DNA of 32,634 nt from Oscillospiraceae bacterium (GCA_031261325.1 JAISKH010000028.1:1-32634); one strand, 5' to 3'; numbered from the stretch's first letter, positions 8,406 to 16,913 are shown. The notes: generated by a model from the letters alone, not told the origin. Numbers and translations: made by a program.

Positions 8406-8861
8406 ATGAAATGTCCATTTTGCAGCTTCGCGGACAGCCGCGTTGTTGACTCGCGCCCCGCGGAAGAGGGCGCAACCATTCGCCGCCGCCGTGAGTGCCT
8501 TTCGTGCCAGAAGCGATTCACGACGTATGAGTTTGTGGAGCGTATGCCGCTTGTCGTCATTAAGCGCGACGGCACACGACAGACGTTCGACAAGCAAAAG
8601 GTCGTTAACGGTATGCTGCGCGCCTGCGAAAAGCGCCATGTTTCGGTCAGCGCGCTGCAAAGCGTGGCGGACGAGATTGAGATGGATTTGCAGAACTCGC
8701 TGGAGAACGAAATCTCGTCCACCGAGATTGGCGAGCTTGTTATGAAGCGCATTAAAAAGCTCGACGAGGTGGCTTACGTGCGCTTCGCTTCCGTTTATCG
8801 TTCGTTCAAGGACGTTAATTCGTTCATGTCGGAGATTAACAAGCTGCTCGAACAAGAGTAG
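8406..8861 (+). CDS. nrdR: Transcriptional repressor NrdR
   Basis: NrdR senses ATP/dATP and represses ribonucleotide reductase genes. The 151-residue protein has the N-terminal zinc ribbon (Cys3, Cys6, Cys31, Cys34; CPFC and CLSC) and the basic RRRRE segment, followed by an ATP-cone domain from about residue 46 (VVIKRDGTRQTFDKQKVVNGM). Length is standard. ATG at 8406 follows AAGGAGG at 8393-8399; the frame extends upstream to 8361 but without a ribosome site. It stands alone with its own promoter; no ribonucleotide reductase gene lies in the window. Confidence 0.96.
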   Translation: MKCPFCSFADSRVVDSRPAEEGATIRRRRECLSCQKRFTTYEFVERMPLVVIKRDGTRQTFDKQKVVNGMLRACEKRHVSVSALQSVADEIEMDLQNSLENEISSTEIGELVMKRIKKLDEVAYVRFASVYRSFKDVNSFMSEINKLLEQE

Positions 8862-8909
8862 GAATTGCGTCTGCAAATCGGGAGTTATGACCGAATCGGT
8901 TTGCGGAGG

Positions 8910-9290
8910 TCAGAAGATGCTGCCGGGGTGGATTTGCTCGATATGCGCGATGTTGCTCATGTGCGCCTCGACCATGAGCGCCGCGCCGCGTACTGCTCCC
9001 GCCTCGCGGTTGAGCGTTGCGCCGAGCAGCTCCGCGAGCGCGTCGCCCGCGTCCTCAAGCTCGGAATGGCGCAGGATTAGCCGCGTGTAGCTTTCGGCGT
9101 CGCGCCATTTCTCGTATGCGCGCAGGGCATTGGTTTTTGCCGCGTCCCAGTCGCCGCTCTCCGCGTTTACGGCGCACGTGTCGGCGAGCCGCGTTACGCC
9201 GACGGTAAGCCGCGAGACGGAGCCGATATTGACGACGGCGAGGACGAACATTGCGACGAACAGCGCGGCGACAGTAATTTCTTTCTTCAT
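8910..9290 (-). CDS. DUF4363 family membrane-anchored protein
   Basis: A 126-residue protein with one N-terminal membrane segment (about residues 7-24, VAALFVAMFVLAVVNIGSV) followed by an alpha-helical extracytoplasmic domain with the WDAAKTNALRAYEKW and YTRLILRHSELEDAGDALAELLG pattern. I recognise it as DUF4363, a family without an established biochemical role that often sits beside YetF-like (DUF421) proteins. Here its ATG at 9290 overlaps the stop of the DUF421 gene as ATGA, so translation is probably coupled and the products may act together in the membrane. It is convergent with nrdR, 48 bases apart, with only a weak imperfect hairpin between. Confidence 0.82.
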   Translation of the reverse strand: MKKEITVAALFVAMFVLAVVNIGSVSRLTVGVTRLADTCAVNAESGDWDAAKTNALRAYEKWRDAESYTRLILRHSELEDAGDALAELLGATLNREAGAVRGAALMVEAHMSNIAHIEQIHPGSIF

Positions 9291-9970
9291 TGTGCAGTCT
9301 CCTTTGCGGCAAAATAGACGCGTCCGCTTTTGTCGGCGGACATGATGAACACTTCTTTCGGGCTTTTCGCTTTGTGACCGCGCAGTTGTCGCTTCAGCCA
9401 CGCTTCGTCGAACCCGAGCGCGCGCAGGTTCTCAAGCAGCACGCGCCCGTCGCTGACGACGGTTATCGGGTAGTCGGCGTCGCAGACTTGGAGCTGCATT
9501 TGGTTCGGCGTTGCGGGACTGTCGCCCGAGTAGGGGATTGTACTCAGCGTGCCGTCGGTTTCCAGTATCGCGAACTTGACGGTTGATATGTCCAATATGC
9601 CGCGCTTGCGCAGTTGCTCCGAAAGCTCGTCGAGCGAGTAGCGGTTTTTGCGCATTTCGTCTTGCATCAGCCGTCCCTCAAGCACGATGAAGCTCGGCTT
9701 GCCGCAGATGAAGGCGCGGAGCCGCACGTTTTTCAGCATGACGGCGGACACCATAGTTTCGCAAAACACGAGCGTAAGGACGGGCGCAAGCCCGTATAGC
9801 AGCGGCGTTCCGAGGTCTTGCAGAGGGTTCGCCGCAAGCTCCGAGATGAGCACGGCGACGACAAGCTCCGCCGGCTCAAGCTCGCCGAGTTGGCGTTTGC
9901 CCATGACGCGCATTGAGACGATGATTGCGAGATACAGTATCAGCGTTCTGATGATTGAGATTGCCACAGT
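9287..9970 (-). CDS. YetF-like DUF421 membrane protein
   Basis: A 227-residue protein with three N-terminal membrane segments (ISIIRTLILYLAIIVSMRVMG, LVVAVLISELAA, GLAPVLTLVFCETMVSAVM) and the DUF421 cytoplasmic domain: RLRAFICGKPSFIVLEGRLMQDEMRKNRYSLDELSEQLRKRGI, then VKFAILETDGTLS. Bacillus relatives include YetF and the spore-membrane protein 2Duf, but the molecular function is unsettled. I chose GTG at 9970 because AAAGGG lies just upstream; an ATG at 10021 would add 17 residues but has no ribosome site. It heads a two-gene minus-strand unit with the DUF4363 gene. Confidence 0.85.
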   Translation of the reverse strand, partial: TVAISIIRTLILYLAIIVSMRVMGKRQLGELEPAELVVAVLISELAANPLQDLGTPLLYGLAPVLTLVFCETMVSAVMLKNVRLRAFICGKPSFIVLEGRLMQDEMRKNRYSLDELSEQLRKRGILDISTVKFAILETDGTLSTIPYSGDSPATPNQMQLQVCDADYPITVVSDGRVLLENLRALGFDEAWLKRQLRGHKAKSPKEVFIMSADKSGRVYFAAKETAQ

Positions 9971-10006
9971 ATGACACCCTTTCCGCTCCGTTATTGAAGA
10001 TATTGT

Positions 10007-10020
10007 TGCCGCGCGCGGCA
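10007..10020. other. GC-rich perfect palindrome between yetF-like gene and purF
   Basis: TGCCGCG followed directly by CGCGGCA, a 14-base perfect palindrome in the divergent 104-base region. It may be an operator or simply reflect the local CGCG bias. No convincing consensus promoter for either flanking gene was found; TATATT at 10048-10053 is the best purF -10 but lacks a clear -35. Confidence 0.35.
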
Positions 10021-10074
10021 TTTAATATGAGCGGATAACATAAGATTTATATTGTAAAAAGGCGGATTTGACGT

Positions 10075-11433
10075 ATGGCGTTACATGAAGAATGTGGAGT
10101 TTTCGGTATTTACGACTTGAACGGCGGGTGCGCGCGGGACGCTTATTACGGGCTTTACGCGCTGCAGCACCGCGGACAGGAGGCTTGCGGCATCGCGACG
10201 ATTAACGACCTTGAGCTGTCGTGTCGCAAGGACTCCGGGCTTGTGGGCGAGGTGTTTTCGGAGGCGGAGCTGGACGCGCTTAACGGCGTAATGGCGATTG
10301 GGCACACGCGCTATTCGACGACGGGTGGCGGAGGTCGCGAGAACGCGCAACCGCTTACGTTGAAGTATGTTAAGGGTTCGCTCGCCGTCGCGCATAACGG
10401 CAACCTTGTGAATACCGAGGCGCTTAAAACTGAATACGAATATAAGGGCGCAATCTTCCATACAACAACGGATTCGGAGATTATCGCCTACATTATTGCT
10501 CAAGAACGCCTGCAAAGCGGGAGTATTGAGGAAGCGGTGATACGCGCTATGGCGCATTTGCGCGGGGCGTTTTCGCTCGTCGTCATGTCGTCCCGCAAGT
10601 TGCTTGCCGCGCGCGACCCTTGGGGCTTTCGCCCGCTGTGCATCGGTCGGCGCGGGGAAGCTTATGTGTTCGCGTCCGAGACGTGCGCGCTGGACAGCGT
10701 GGACGCGACGTTTGTGCGCGACGTGCTGCCGGGCGAGGTCGTTTGGGTTGAGAACGGGGAGCTGAACAGTATTCGCGTTCAGGACAGACCGCCGTCGCGC
10801 CTGTGCGTGTTTGAGTACCTGTACTTCGCGCGGCCGGACAGCGTTATTGACTGCCAGAGCGTGTACGAGTCGCGGCTGCTCGCGGGCAAATACTTGGCGC
10901 GTGAGTTCCCGCGCGAGGCGGACGTTGTTATCGGCGTGCCCGACAGCGGACTTGTCGCGGCTAAGGGTTACGCGATTGAGAGCGGGATACCCTACAATGA
11001 CGGATTCATTAAGAACCGCTACGTCGGGCGCACGTTTATCAAGCCGGGTCAGGCGGAGCGCGAAAAAGCGGTGCGGCTGAAGCTGAACCCGCTACGCGCC
11101 GCGATTGAGAATCGGCGCGTCGTCGTCATTGACGACAGCATAGTGCGCGGAACGACGACGCGGCAGACGATTAAGCTGCTGAGGGACGCGGGCGCGCTTG
11201 AGGTGCACATGCTGTCCGCCGCGCCTAAGTTTATCAGCCCGTGCTTCTTCGGCACGGACATTCCCGACAAGTCCAACCTCATTGCCGCGAACTATACGAC
11301 GGATGAGATTTGCGCGAGGATTGACGCGGACAGTCTGGGCTTTCTGCCCGTGGAGCTGCTGACGAAGATTGCGCCGGACAGTATGTGCGGGATATGCGAT
11401 GCATGTTTTACGGAAGATTATCCCACCGAATGA
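10075..11433 (+). CDS. purF: Amidophosphoribosyltransferase PurF (Fe-S type)
   Basis: PurF commits PRPP and glutamine to de novo purine synthesis, forming 5-phosphoribosylamine. The 452-residue protein begins with a six-residue propeptide before Cys7, the catalytic nucleophile of the class II glutaminase domain (ECGVFGIYD). The PRPP-binding signature VVVIDDSIVRGTTTRQ places the acidic pair at 353-354. Cys244, Cys390, Cys438 and Cys441 match the positions that bind the [4Fe-4S] cluster in the Bacillus enzyme, so the oxygen-sensitive form is expected. ATG at 10075 follows AAGGCGGA. Unusually, no other pur biosynthesis gene flanks it; glmS follows. Confidence 0.96.
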   Translation: MALHEECGVFGIYDLNGGCARDAYYGLYALQHRGQEACGIATINDLELSCRKDSGLVGEVFSEAELDALNGVMAIGHTRYSTTGGGGRENAQPLTLKYVKGSLAVAHNGNLVNTEALKTEYEYKGAIFHTTTDSEIIAYIIAQERLQSGSIEEAVIRAMAHLRGAFSLVVMSSRKLLAARDPWGFRPLCIGRRGEAYVFASETCALDSVDATFVRDVLPGEVVWVENGELNSIRVQDRPPSRLCVFEYLYFARPDSVIDCQSVYESRLLAGKYLAREFPREADVVIGVPDSGLVAAKGYAIESGIPYNDGFIKNRYVGRTFIKPGQAEREKAVRLKLNPLRAAIENRRVVVIDDSIVRGTTTRQTIKLLRDAGALEVHMLSAAPKFISPCFFGTDIPDKSNLIAANYTTDEICARIDADSLGFLPVELLTKIAPDSMCGICDACFTEDYPTE

Positions 11434-11457
11434 CCGAATTTGAGTCGGACATAGGAC

Positions 11458-11542
11458 CGCAACGGATTTTTGCGTTCCGCTAAGCCGCGCGAGCGCAGAC
11501 AGTACGGTTTGTACGGCAAGCTCGCGCGGCGACGCGGAACAC
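11458..11542 (+). ncRNA. Large structured leader between purF and glmS
   Basis: Nested arms: GTTCCGC (11474-11480) with GCGGAAC (11534-11540); GCCGCGCGAGC (11484-11494) with GCTCGCGCGGC (11520-11530), an 11-bp perfect stem; and GTAC/GTAC around GGTTT in the loop (11502-11514). Upstream, CGCAA (11458-11462) can pair with TTGCG (11470-11474), which uses bases at the foot of the large stem, so two folds compete. No T-run follows. This could be a leader RNA controlling glmS or a 3' structure of purF. The glmS ribozyme core motifs are not present. Confidence 0.55.
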
Positions 11543-11580
11543 GAAAATACTAGCGGACTAATTGTAAAAGGAGCATATAT

Positions 11581-13416
11581 ATGTGTGGAATTGTTGGCTT
11601 TGTGGGTACTGAACCCGCCGCGCCGATTATGATTGAGGGACTGAGACGGCTTGAATATCGCGGGTACGACTCCGCGGGCGTTGTCGTGATTGACGGCGGG
11701 CGGCTGAAGCTGGCAAAGACTAAGGGCTATGTCGAGGCACTAAGCAAGATTATTGACGGCGGGGAGAAGCTGCCGGGTTGCGTCGGCATCGGTCACACGC
11801 GCTGGGCGACGCACGGTCAGCCGACGGACGAGAACGCGCACCCGCACATCTCGGACGGCGGCAAAATCGCCGTCGTGCACAACGGAATTATCGAGAACTA
11901 CGCGAGACTGCGCGAGTTTCTCATATCGAAAGGCTTTACGTTCCGCTCCGAGACGGACACGGAGGTTGCGGTTAACCTTATACAGTTCTTTTACAACGAC
12001 GGGGGCGGGTTGCTTAAGGCGGTCGCTTCCGCCGCGCGGCGCATGGAGGGGAGCTACGCGCTCGGTATTCTGTGCGAGGATTTCCCCGACATGCTGATTG
12101 CGACAAAAAAGGAAAGTCCGCTCGTGCTCGGCATCGGCGACGGCTGCAACTATCTCGCGTCCGACGTTGCGGCAATCCTGTCGCACACGCGCGACGTGTA
12201 TAAGATTGACGACGACGAGCTTGCGGTGCTTACGGCGGGCGAAATTAAGCTGTATTCAAGCGAGCTTGACGAGATTACAAAGACGCCGGAGCACGTTGAC
12301 TGGGATTTGTCCGCCGCGGAAAAGGGCGGATATGAGCACTTCATGATTAAGGAGATTATGGAGCAGCCGGAGGCTGTGCGTAAGACGGTTTCGCCGCGCA
12401 TTATTGACGGTAAGGCGGTGCTGGACGAACTGGACATTCCCGACGAGTACATTCGCGGGCTGTCGCGCATTTACGTCGTCGGGTGCGGCACGGCGTTTTA
12501 TGTCGGCGCGGCGGCGAAATACAACCTCGAAAAGCTGACGCGCATACCGACGGAAGCTGTTATGGCTTCGGAATTTCGCTACAGCTCGCCGATTGTGGAC
12601 GCTTCCACGCTCGTTATTTGCATATCGCAGTCGGGTTCGACGGCGGACACGATTGCGGCTATGCGGGAGGCTAAACGGCTCGGCGCAAAGGTGCTGTCGG
12701 TCGTGAACGTTATGGGCAGCGTTATCGCGGAGGAATCGGACTGGACGATGTACACATGGGCGGGTCCGGAGATTTGCGTCGCGTCCACAAAGGCTTATTC
12801 GACGCAGCTTGCGGTTACGTACCTGATAGCTCTGCGGTTCGCGGAGGCGCGCGGCACAATCGGCGGCGCGGAGTACGCGGCGATTGTTGAGGAACTGAAA
12901 GCCCTGCCGGAGAAAATGCAGACGCTTTTGACGCGGCGCGAGAACATTCAATACCTCGCTTCGCTGTATTACAACCGCAAGGACGTGTTTTTTATCGGGC
13001 GCAACGTCGATTACGCGGCGTCGCTTGAGGGTTCGCTGAAGCTAAAGGAAATATCCTACATACATTCGGAGGCGTATGCGGCGGGGGAACTGAAGCACGG
13101 ACCGATTGCGCTGATTGAGCAGGGGACGCTTGTTATCGCCGTCGCGACTTACGGGCGGCTTATCGACAAGACGGTTTCCAACGCGGTTGAGGTCAAGTCG
13201 CGCGGCGCGCTGATACTCGGCATCGCGGCGGAGAGCGGGGCGGAGACGATTGCGCGCGTCGCCGACAACGTGATTACGATACCTGACGTTCACGAGCTGC
13301 TTTTGCCGTCGCTGGCGGTGGTGCCGTTGCAGCTTTTCGCTTATTACGTCGCGCTGGCGGGCGGGCGCGAGATTGACAAGCCGCGCAACCTGGCGAAGTC
13401 CGTGACGGTGGAATAA
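11581..13416 (+). CDS. glmS: Glutamine--fructose-6-phosphate aminotransferase (isomerising)
   Basis: GlmS makes glucosamine-6-phosphate from fructose-6-phosphate and glutamine, the first step to UDP-GlcNAc and peptidoglycan. The 611-residue protein has the N-terminal glutaminase domain with catalytic Cys2 (MCGIVGFVG), RLEYRGYDSAG, GHTRWATHG and HNGIIENY. Two SIS sugar-isomerase domains follow, with YVVGCGTAFYVG, CISQSGSTADT and the C-terminal DKPRNLAKSVTVE signature. Length is standard. ATG at 11581 follows AAAGGAG at 11567-11573. It is followed by its own terminator. Confidence 0.97.
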   Translation: MCGIVGFVGTEPAAPIMIEGLRRLEYRGYDSAGVVVIDGGRLKLAKTKGYVEALSKIIDGGEKLPGCVGIGHTRWATHGQPTDENAHPHISDGGKIAVVHNGIIENYARLREFLISKGFTFRSETDTEVAVNLIQFFYNDGGGLLKAVASAARRMEGSYALGILCEDFPDMLIATKKESPLVLGIGDGCNYLASDVAAILSHTRDVYKIDDDELAVLTAGEIKLYSSELDEITKTPEHVDWDLSAAEKGGYEHFMIKEIMEQPEAVRKTVSPRIIDGKAVLDELDIPDEYIRGLSRIYVVGCGTAFYVGAAAKYNLEKLTRIPTEAVMASEFRYSSPIVDASTLVICISQSGSTADTIAAMREAKRLGAKVLSVVNVMGSVIAEESDWTMYTWAGPEICVASTKAYSTQLAVTYLIALRFAEARGTIGGAEYAAIVEELKALPEKMQTLLTRRENIQYLASLYYNRKDVFFIGRNVDYAASLEGSLKLKEISYIHSEAYAAGELKHGPIALIEQGTLVIAVATYGRLIDKTVSNAVEVKSRGALILGIAAESGAETIARVADNVITIPDVHELLLPSLAVVPLQLFAYYVALAGGREIDKPRNLAKSVTVE

Positions 13417-13428
13417 CAGAAAGCAATC

Positions 13429-13456
13429 GGGGACGCGGCGACGCGTTCCCCTTGTT
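13429..13456 (+). terminator. glmS terminator
   Basis: GGGGA-CGCG (13429-13437) pairs with CGCG-T-TCCCC (13442-13451) around a GCGA loop, with one bulged base, followed by TTGTT. It lies 12 bases after the glmS stop. The T-tract is short, so efficiency is uncertain. Confidence 0.7.
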
Positions 13457-13541
13457 ATTGTCGGCTTGCAGCGAAAGGCGGATAAAGTCGGGCGGGCGGC
13501 GGTTGTTTCGTTTATACTCACGGCAGAGGGGAGTTGAGGGT

Positions 13542-14399
13542 ATGGACTTACTGGCGGGGCTGAATCGGGCGATGGATTTCATTGAGGAGCATATCGGGGA
13601 CGAGCTTGACCTTGAAGCCGTCGCGTGGGTCACGACGTATTCCGCGCGGCACTTCGGGCGGGTGTTCTGTTACCTTGCGGACATTACGCTGTCCGAGTAT
13701 ATTCGCCGCAGGAAGATGACGCTCGCCGCGTTCGAGTTGCAGGGCGGGGACGCGCGGGTTATCGACTTGGCGGTGAAATACGGCTACGAATCGGCGGACA
13801 GCTTTACGCGCGCGTTTACAAAGCTGCACGGCGTAACGCCGACGGAAGCGCGCGTCATGGGCGCGACGCTGAAGGTGTATCCCAAGCTCTCCTTTCACAT
13901 CACGATTAAAGGGGAGAACGAGATGGACTACAGGATTGAGGAAAAGGGCGGGTTTGAGCTTGTCGGTTACAAGCGCGAGTTTACGGGTGAGGTTGGCGAG
14001 CGGTTTGAGCAATTGCAGGACTTTTGGGTTGGCACGCGCGATGAGCAGGCGGTTCTTGAAGCTATGCGCGACACGGCGGAGAACATTTGGTACGACGTGA
14101 GCGGCAACCGCCGCGAGGACGGGTTTGACCACTACATTTGCGTAACGACGAGCGAGGACGCGCCGGACGGGTTTTGTAAGGTCGCGATTCCCAAGCAATT
14201 GTATGTTGTGACGCGGACGGCGGCGGCGAAATATCCGACGACGCTTGCGCCCGATTTGCGCGGGAGAATTGCGGAGGAATGGCTCGCGACCTCCGACTAC
14301 GCGCTTGCGGACGGGTTTGAGGTTTCGGTCGTGCATTGGTATCCGCTCGGCACGGATAAGAAGTACATTGAGCTGTGGGTGCCGATTCAGCGTCGGTAA
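13542..14399 (+). CDS. AraC-family regulator with GyrI-like effector domain
   Basis: A 285-residue protein. Residues about 5-105 form a double helix-turn-helix AraC DNA-binding domain (LDLEAVAWVTTYSARHFGRVF and RVIDLAVKYGYESADSFTRAFTKLHGVTP). After a short linker, residues about 128-285 form a GyrI-like/SOUL-type effector-binding domain (MDYRIEEKGGFELVGYKREFTGE, ending HWYPLGTDKKYIELWVPI). This architecture is typical of MarA/Rob-like regulators that sense hydrophobic small molecules. ATG at 13542 follows GAGGG; the frame upstream to 13452 lacks a ribosome site. Its target is not apparent; the lipoprotein gene 16 bases downstream is the nearest candidate. Confidence 0.88.
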   Translation: MDLLAGLNRAMDFIEEHIGDELDLEAVAWVTTYSARHFGRVFCYLADITLSEYIRRRKMTLAAFELQGGDARVIDLAVKYGYESADSFTRAFTKLHGVTPTEARVMGATLKVYPKLSFHITIKGENEMDYRIEEKGGFELVGYKREFTGEVGERFEQLQDFWVGTRDEQAVLEAMRDTAENIWYDVSGNRREDGFDHYICVTTSEDAPDGFCKVAIPKQLYVVTRTAAAKYPTTLAPDLRGRIAEEWLATSDYALADGFEVSVVHWYPLGTDKKYIELWVPIQRR

Positions 14400-14415
14400 A
14401 TGGGGGAGGAACGAA

Positions 14416-15120
14416 ATGAAGAGGACGATGCTTGCGCTGTTGTGCTTGGCACTCGTAGTGTCGGGTTGCGCGGAGCGACCGCAATTGCCGTCGCCGACGG
14501 TTGCGCCGATTGAAACGCCGACGGAAACTGTTGCTCCCGTGGCGGAGCCACCCGCGCCGACGGAGTTCGGCGGTGACGCGCTCGCGGCGTTCGGGGAAGT
14601 TTGCCGCAATGAGCGGAGGTTTTTCGCGGTTATGCATAAGGAAACGCTAGAGACGTACTTGGACGACTTGTATCTTTCCGCGGATTCGGACATGCTGTGG
14701 GAAATCGGCGCGTTTGCCGTCGTCGATATGGACGGCGACGATGTGCCGGAGGTGATATTGGAGGAGGCGCGGTTTGGCGACAGGTTGGTGCTGTATTTTG
14801 ACGACGGCGCGGTTTACGGGTATGACGCGCCTTATCGCGGCATGATAGCCCTGAAAACCGACGGCACGTTTAATTTTTCGAGCGGGGCGGCGGACAACGG
14901 GTTCGCGCGGTTGGAGTTTTACGGCGGCATTGCCGAGGCGCAGGTGTTTGCGGAGTCCAACTCGGAGTACGTCGATTCGGAGCTTGAGGTTGCGTATTAC
15001 ATCGAGCGGCGAGCGGTTATGGAGAGCGAGTTTTTTGAATTTACTGAAGCTTGGTTCGCAAGGGACGACGCGGAGTGGTTTGAATTTACGGGGGAGAACA
15101 TTGCGTTGCGGCTTGCTTGA
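14416..15120 (+). CDS. Small predicted lipoprotein of unknown function
   Basis: A 234-residue protein with a type II signal peptide: MKRTMLALLCLALVVSGC, with the lipobox V-S-G-C and lipidated Cys18. A Pro/Thr-rich spacer (about 24-50) leads to an extracytoplasmic domain containing the acidic segment VVDMDGDDVPEVILEE, which resembles the Asp-rich turn of FG-GAP/VCBS-like calcium-binding repeats, and YIERRAVMESEFFEFTEAWF near the end. I do not recognise the full domain. ATG at 14416 follows GGGGGAGGA at 14402-14410. It probably forms an operon with the AraC-type gene and ends at a strong terminator. Confidence 0.72.
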   Translation: MKRTMLALLCLALVVSGCAERPQLPSPTVAPIETPTETVAPVAEPPAPTEFGGDALAAFGEVCRNERRFFAVMHKETLETYLDDLYLSADSDMLWEIGAFAVVDMDGDDVPEVILEEARFGDRLVLYFDDGAVYGYDAPYRGMIALKTDGTFNFSSGAADNGFARLEFYGGIAEAQVFAESNSEYVDSELEVAYYIERRAVMESEFFEFTEAWFARDDAEWFEFTGENIALRLA

Positions 15121-15128
15121 ACGATTGG

Positions 15129-15158
15129 AACGCCTGACTTTTTGGTCGGGCGTTTTTT
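15129..15158 (+). terminator. Intrinsic terminator after the lipoprotein gene
   Basis: AACGCCTGAC (15129-15138) pairs with GTCGGGCGTT (15145-15154) with one G-T pair, followed by a run of six T (15153-15158). It starts eight bases after the stop codon. Classic intrinsic terminator. Confidence 0.92.
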
Positions 15159-15194
15159 GTTTGTGCGGTTTTATAATCCTTTGCAAGTCGCGGG

Positions 15195-15223
15195 TTGACA
15201 AGCGCGCGAAACTTTGGTACACT
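15195..15223 (+). promoter_or_regulatory. Promoter of the acyl-CoA ligase gene
   Basis: Perfect TTGACA at 15195-15200, 17-base spacer, TACACT at 15218-15223 with TGG just upstream (extended -10). It lies 50 bases before the chosen start. Confidence 0.85.
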
Positions 15224-15272
15224 CTTTAGGCACGAAGTGCATTAAAGCGATAAAGTGAAAGGACAGGTTGTT

Positions 15273-16913
15273 ATGCCTATTACTGAAATTCTGGAACAAA
15301 ACTGCCGACTGTACGGCGGGGACGTCGCGCTCGTCGAGTTAAACCCCGAGCGGCAGGAACCGCGCCGCGTCACTTGGAAGGAATACGAGCTGATTGAGCC
15401 GCCGCGCGCGGGGTATTATCGCCGCGAAATTACTTGGAACGTGTTCAACGAAAAGGCGAACCGCTTCGCGAATTTGCTGCTGGCAAAGGGCATTAAGAAA
15501 GACGACAAGATTGCGATACTGCTGACGAACTGCCTTGAGTGGCTGCCGATTTACTTCGGCGTGCTGAAAACGGGCGCGATTGCCGTGCCGCTGAACTTCC
15601 GCTATACCTCGGAGGAAATTCGTTACTGCTTGGGGCTTGCGGAGGTGGACGCGCTGCTGTTCGGACCGGAGTTTATCGGGCGCGTTGAGGAGATTGCGGA
15701 CACGCTGCCGTCCGAGCTTGCGCTTATCTTCTGCGGGAGAGAGACTTGCCCGACGTTTGCCGAGAGCTATATCGAGCTGACCGCCGATTGCAGCTCGTCC
15801 TCGCCCGACATAAAGCTCACGGACGACGACCACGCCGCGATATATTTCTCGTCGGGCACGACGGGGTTCCCAAAGGCGATATTGCACAACCACGGCAGCT
15901 TGATGCATTCCTGCAAGGTTGAGCAGGCGCACCACGGGCAGACGAAGGACGACGTGTTCCTGTGCATTCCGCCGCTGTATCACACGGGCGCGAAGATGCA
16001 TTGGTTCGGGAGCTTCCTTGTCGGCGGCAAGGCGATATTGCTGAAAGGCACGGAGCCGAAGTATATTCTTGACGCGGTTTCGGACGAGAAGTGCAGTATC
16101 GTCTGGTTGCTCGTGCCGTGGGCGCAGGACATTTTGCTCGCGCTGGACAGCGGCAAGCTGAAGCTTGAAAATTATGAAAATTTGGCGCAATGGCGGCTGA
16201 TGCACATCGGCGCGCAGCCCGTGCCGCAGAGCTTGATTCACCGCTGGCTGACGTATTTCCCGAACCATCAGTACGACACGAACTACGGGTTGAGCGAGTC
16301 CATCGGTCCCGGGTGCGTGCACTTGGGAGTTGAGAATGTCCGCAAGGTCGGCGCAATCGGCGTGCCCGGTTACGGGTGGGAGACTAAGATTGTCGGCGAG
16401 GACAAGCTGCCCGTTAAGGACGGCGACGTGGGTGAGCTGTGCGTCAAGGGTCCCGGGGTTATGCTGTGCTATTACAATGACGAGAAAGCGACGGCGGAGA
16501 CGCTGCGCGACGGTTGGCTGTTCACGGGCGACATGGCTATGCGGGACGAGGACGGGTTCATATTCCTAGTTGACCGCAAGAAAGACGTGATTATAACGGG
16601 CGGGGAGAATATCTATCCCGTGCAGATTGAGAACTTCCTGTCCGCGCACTCCGCGATTCGCGACGTGGCTGTTATCGGGTTGCCGGACCCGAGGCTCGGC
16701 GAGATTACAGCCGCGATTGTGGAGCTGAAAGACGGGGCGGATTGCACGGAGGAGGACATTAACGCGTTTTGCCATGAGCTTCCGCGCTATAAGCGTCCAC
16801 GCAAGGTTATATTCGCAAAGGTGCCGCGCAACCCGACGGGCAAGATTGAAAAACCCAAGCTCCGCACGCTGTACGGCGCGAACGACATTGTTGCGGCGCA
16901 GAACCAGTCCTAA
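15273..16913 (+). CDS. AMP-dependent acyl/aryl-CoA synthetase
   Basis: A 546-residue class I adenylate-forming enzyme that should activate a carboxylic acid to its acyl-AMP and then acyl-CoA. Visible motifs: the P-loop-like AIYFSSGTTGFPKAILHNH (A3), YGLSES (A5), GWLFTGDMAMRDEDGFIFLVDRKKDVIITGGENIYP (A7-A8) and NPTGKIEKPKL with the catalytic lysine (A10). An N-terminal insertion, TWKEYELIEPPRAGYYRREITW, precedes the usual start of the domain. ATG at 15273 has AAAGGA nine bases upstream; the frame could open at GTG 15255 but that overlaps the ribosome site. The substrate cannot be read; the following OFA carrier and iorAB-paaK genes suggest an imported organic or aryl acid. Confidence 0.88.
   Translation: MPITEILEQNCRLYGGDVALVELNPERQEPRRVTWKEYELIEPPRAGYYRREITWNVFNEKANRFANLLLAKGIKKDDKIAILLTNCLEWLPIYFGVLKTGAIAVPLNFRYTSEEIRYCLGLAEVDALLFGPEFIGRVEEIADTLPSELALIFCGRETCPTFAESYIELTADCSSSSPDIKLTDDDHAAIYFSSGTTGFPKAILHNHGSLMHSCKVEQAHHGQTKDDVFLCIPPLYHTGAKMHWFGSFLVGGKAILLKGTEPKYILDAVSDEKCSIVWLLVPWAQDILLALDSGKLKLENYENLAQWRLMHIGAQPVPQSLIHRWLTYFPNHQYDTNYGLSESIGPGCVHLGVENVRKVGAIGVPGYGWETKIVGEDKLPVKDGDVGELCVKGPGVMLCYYNDEKATAETLRDGWLFTGDMAMRDEDGFIFLVDRKKDVIITGGENIYPVQIENFLSAHSAIRDVAVIGLPDPRLGEITAAIVELKDGADCTEEDINAFCHELPRYKRPRKVIFAKVPRNPTGKIEKPKLRTLYGANDIVAAQNQS

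Noticed and set aside
8865-8909. Bidirectional terminator between nrdR and the DUF4363 gene
   Set aside because: Arms such as GCAAA/TTTGC and TCGG/CCGA exist but are interrupted by a bulge and lack a T-run on either strand, so I did not list it as a terminator.
11434-11580. glmS ribozyme upstream of glmS
   Set aside because: The conserved cleavage-site and core segments I know for that ribozyme are absent; only a simple nested stem-loop is present.
14245-14415. Longer lipoprotein frame starting at 14245
   Set aside because: That extension lies inside the AraC-type gene; ATG 14416 has a strong ribosome site and begins a classic lipoprotein signal peptide.
15255-15272. GTG start for the acyl-CoA ligase
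   Set aside because: The GTG lies right at the ribosome site AAAGGA that serves ATG 15273; the added residues are not part of the family fold.
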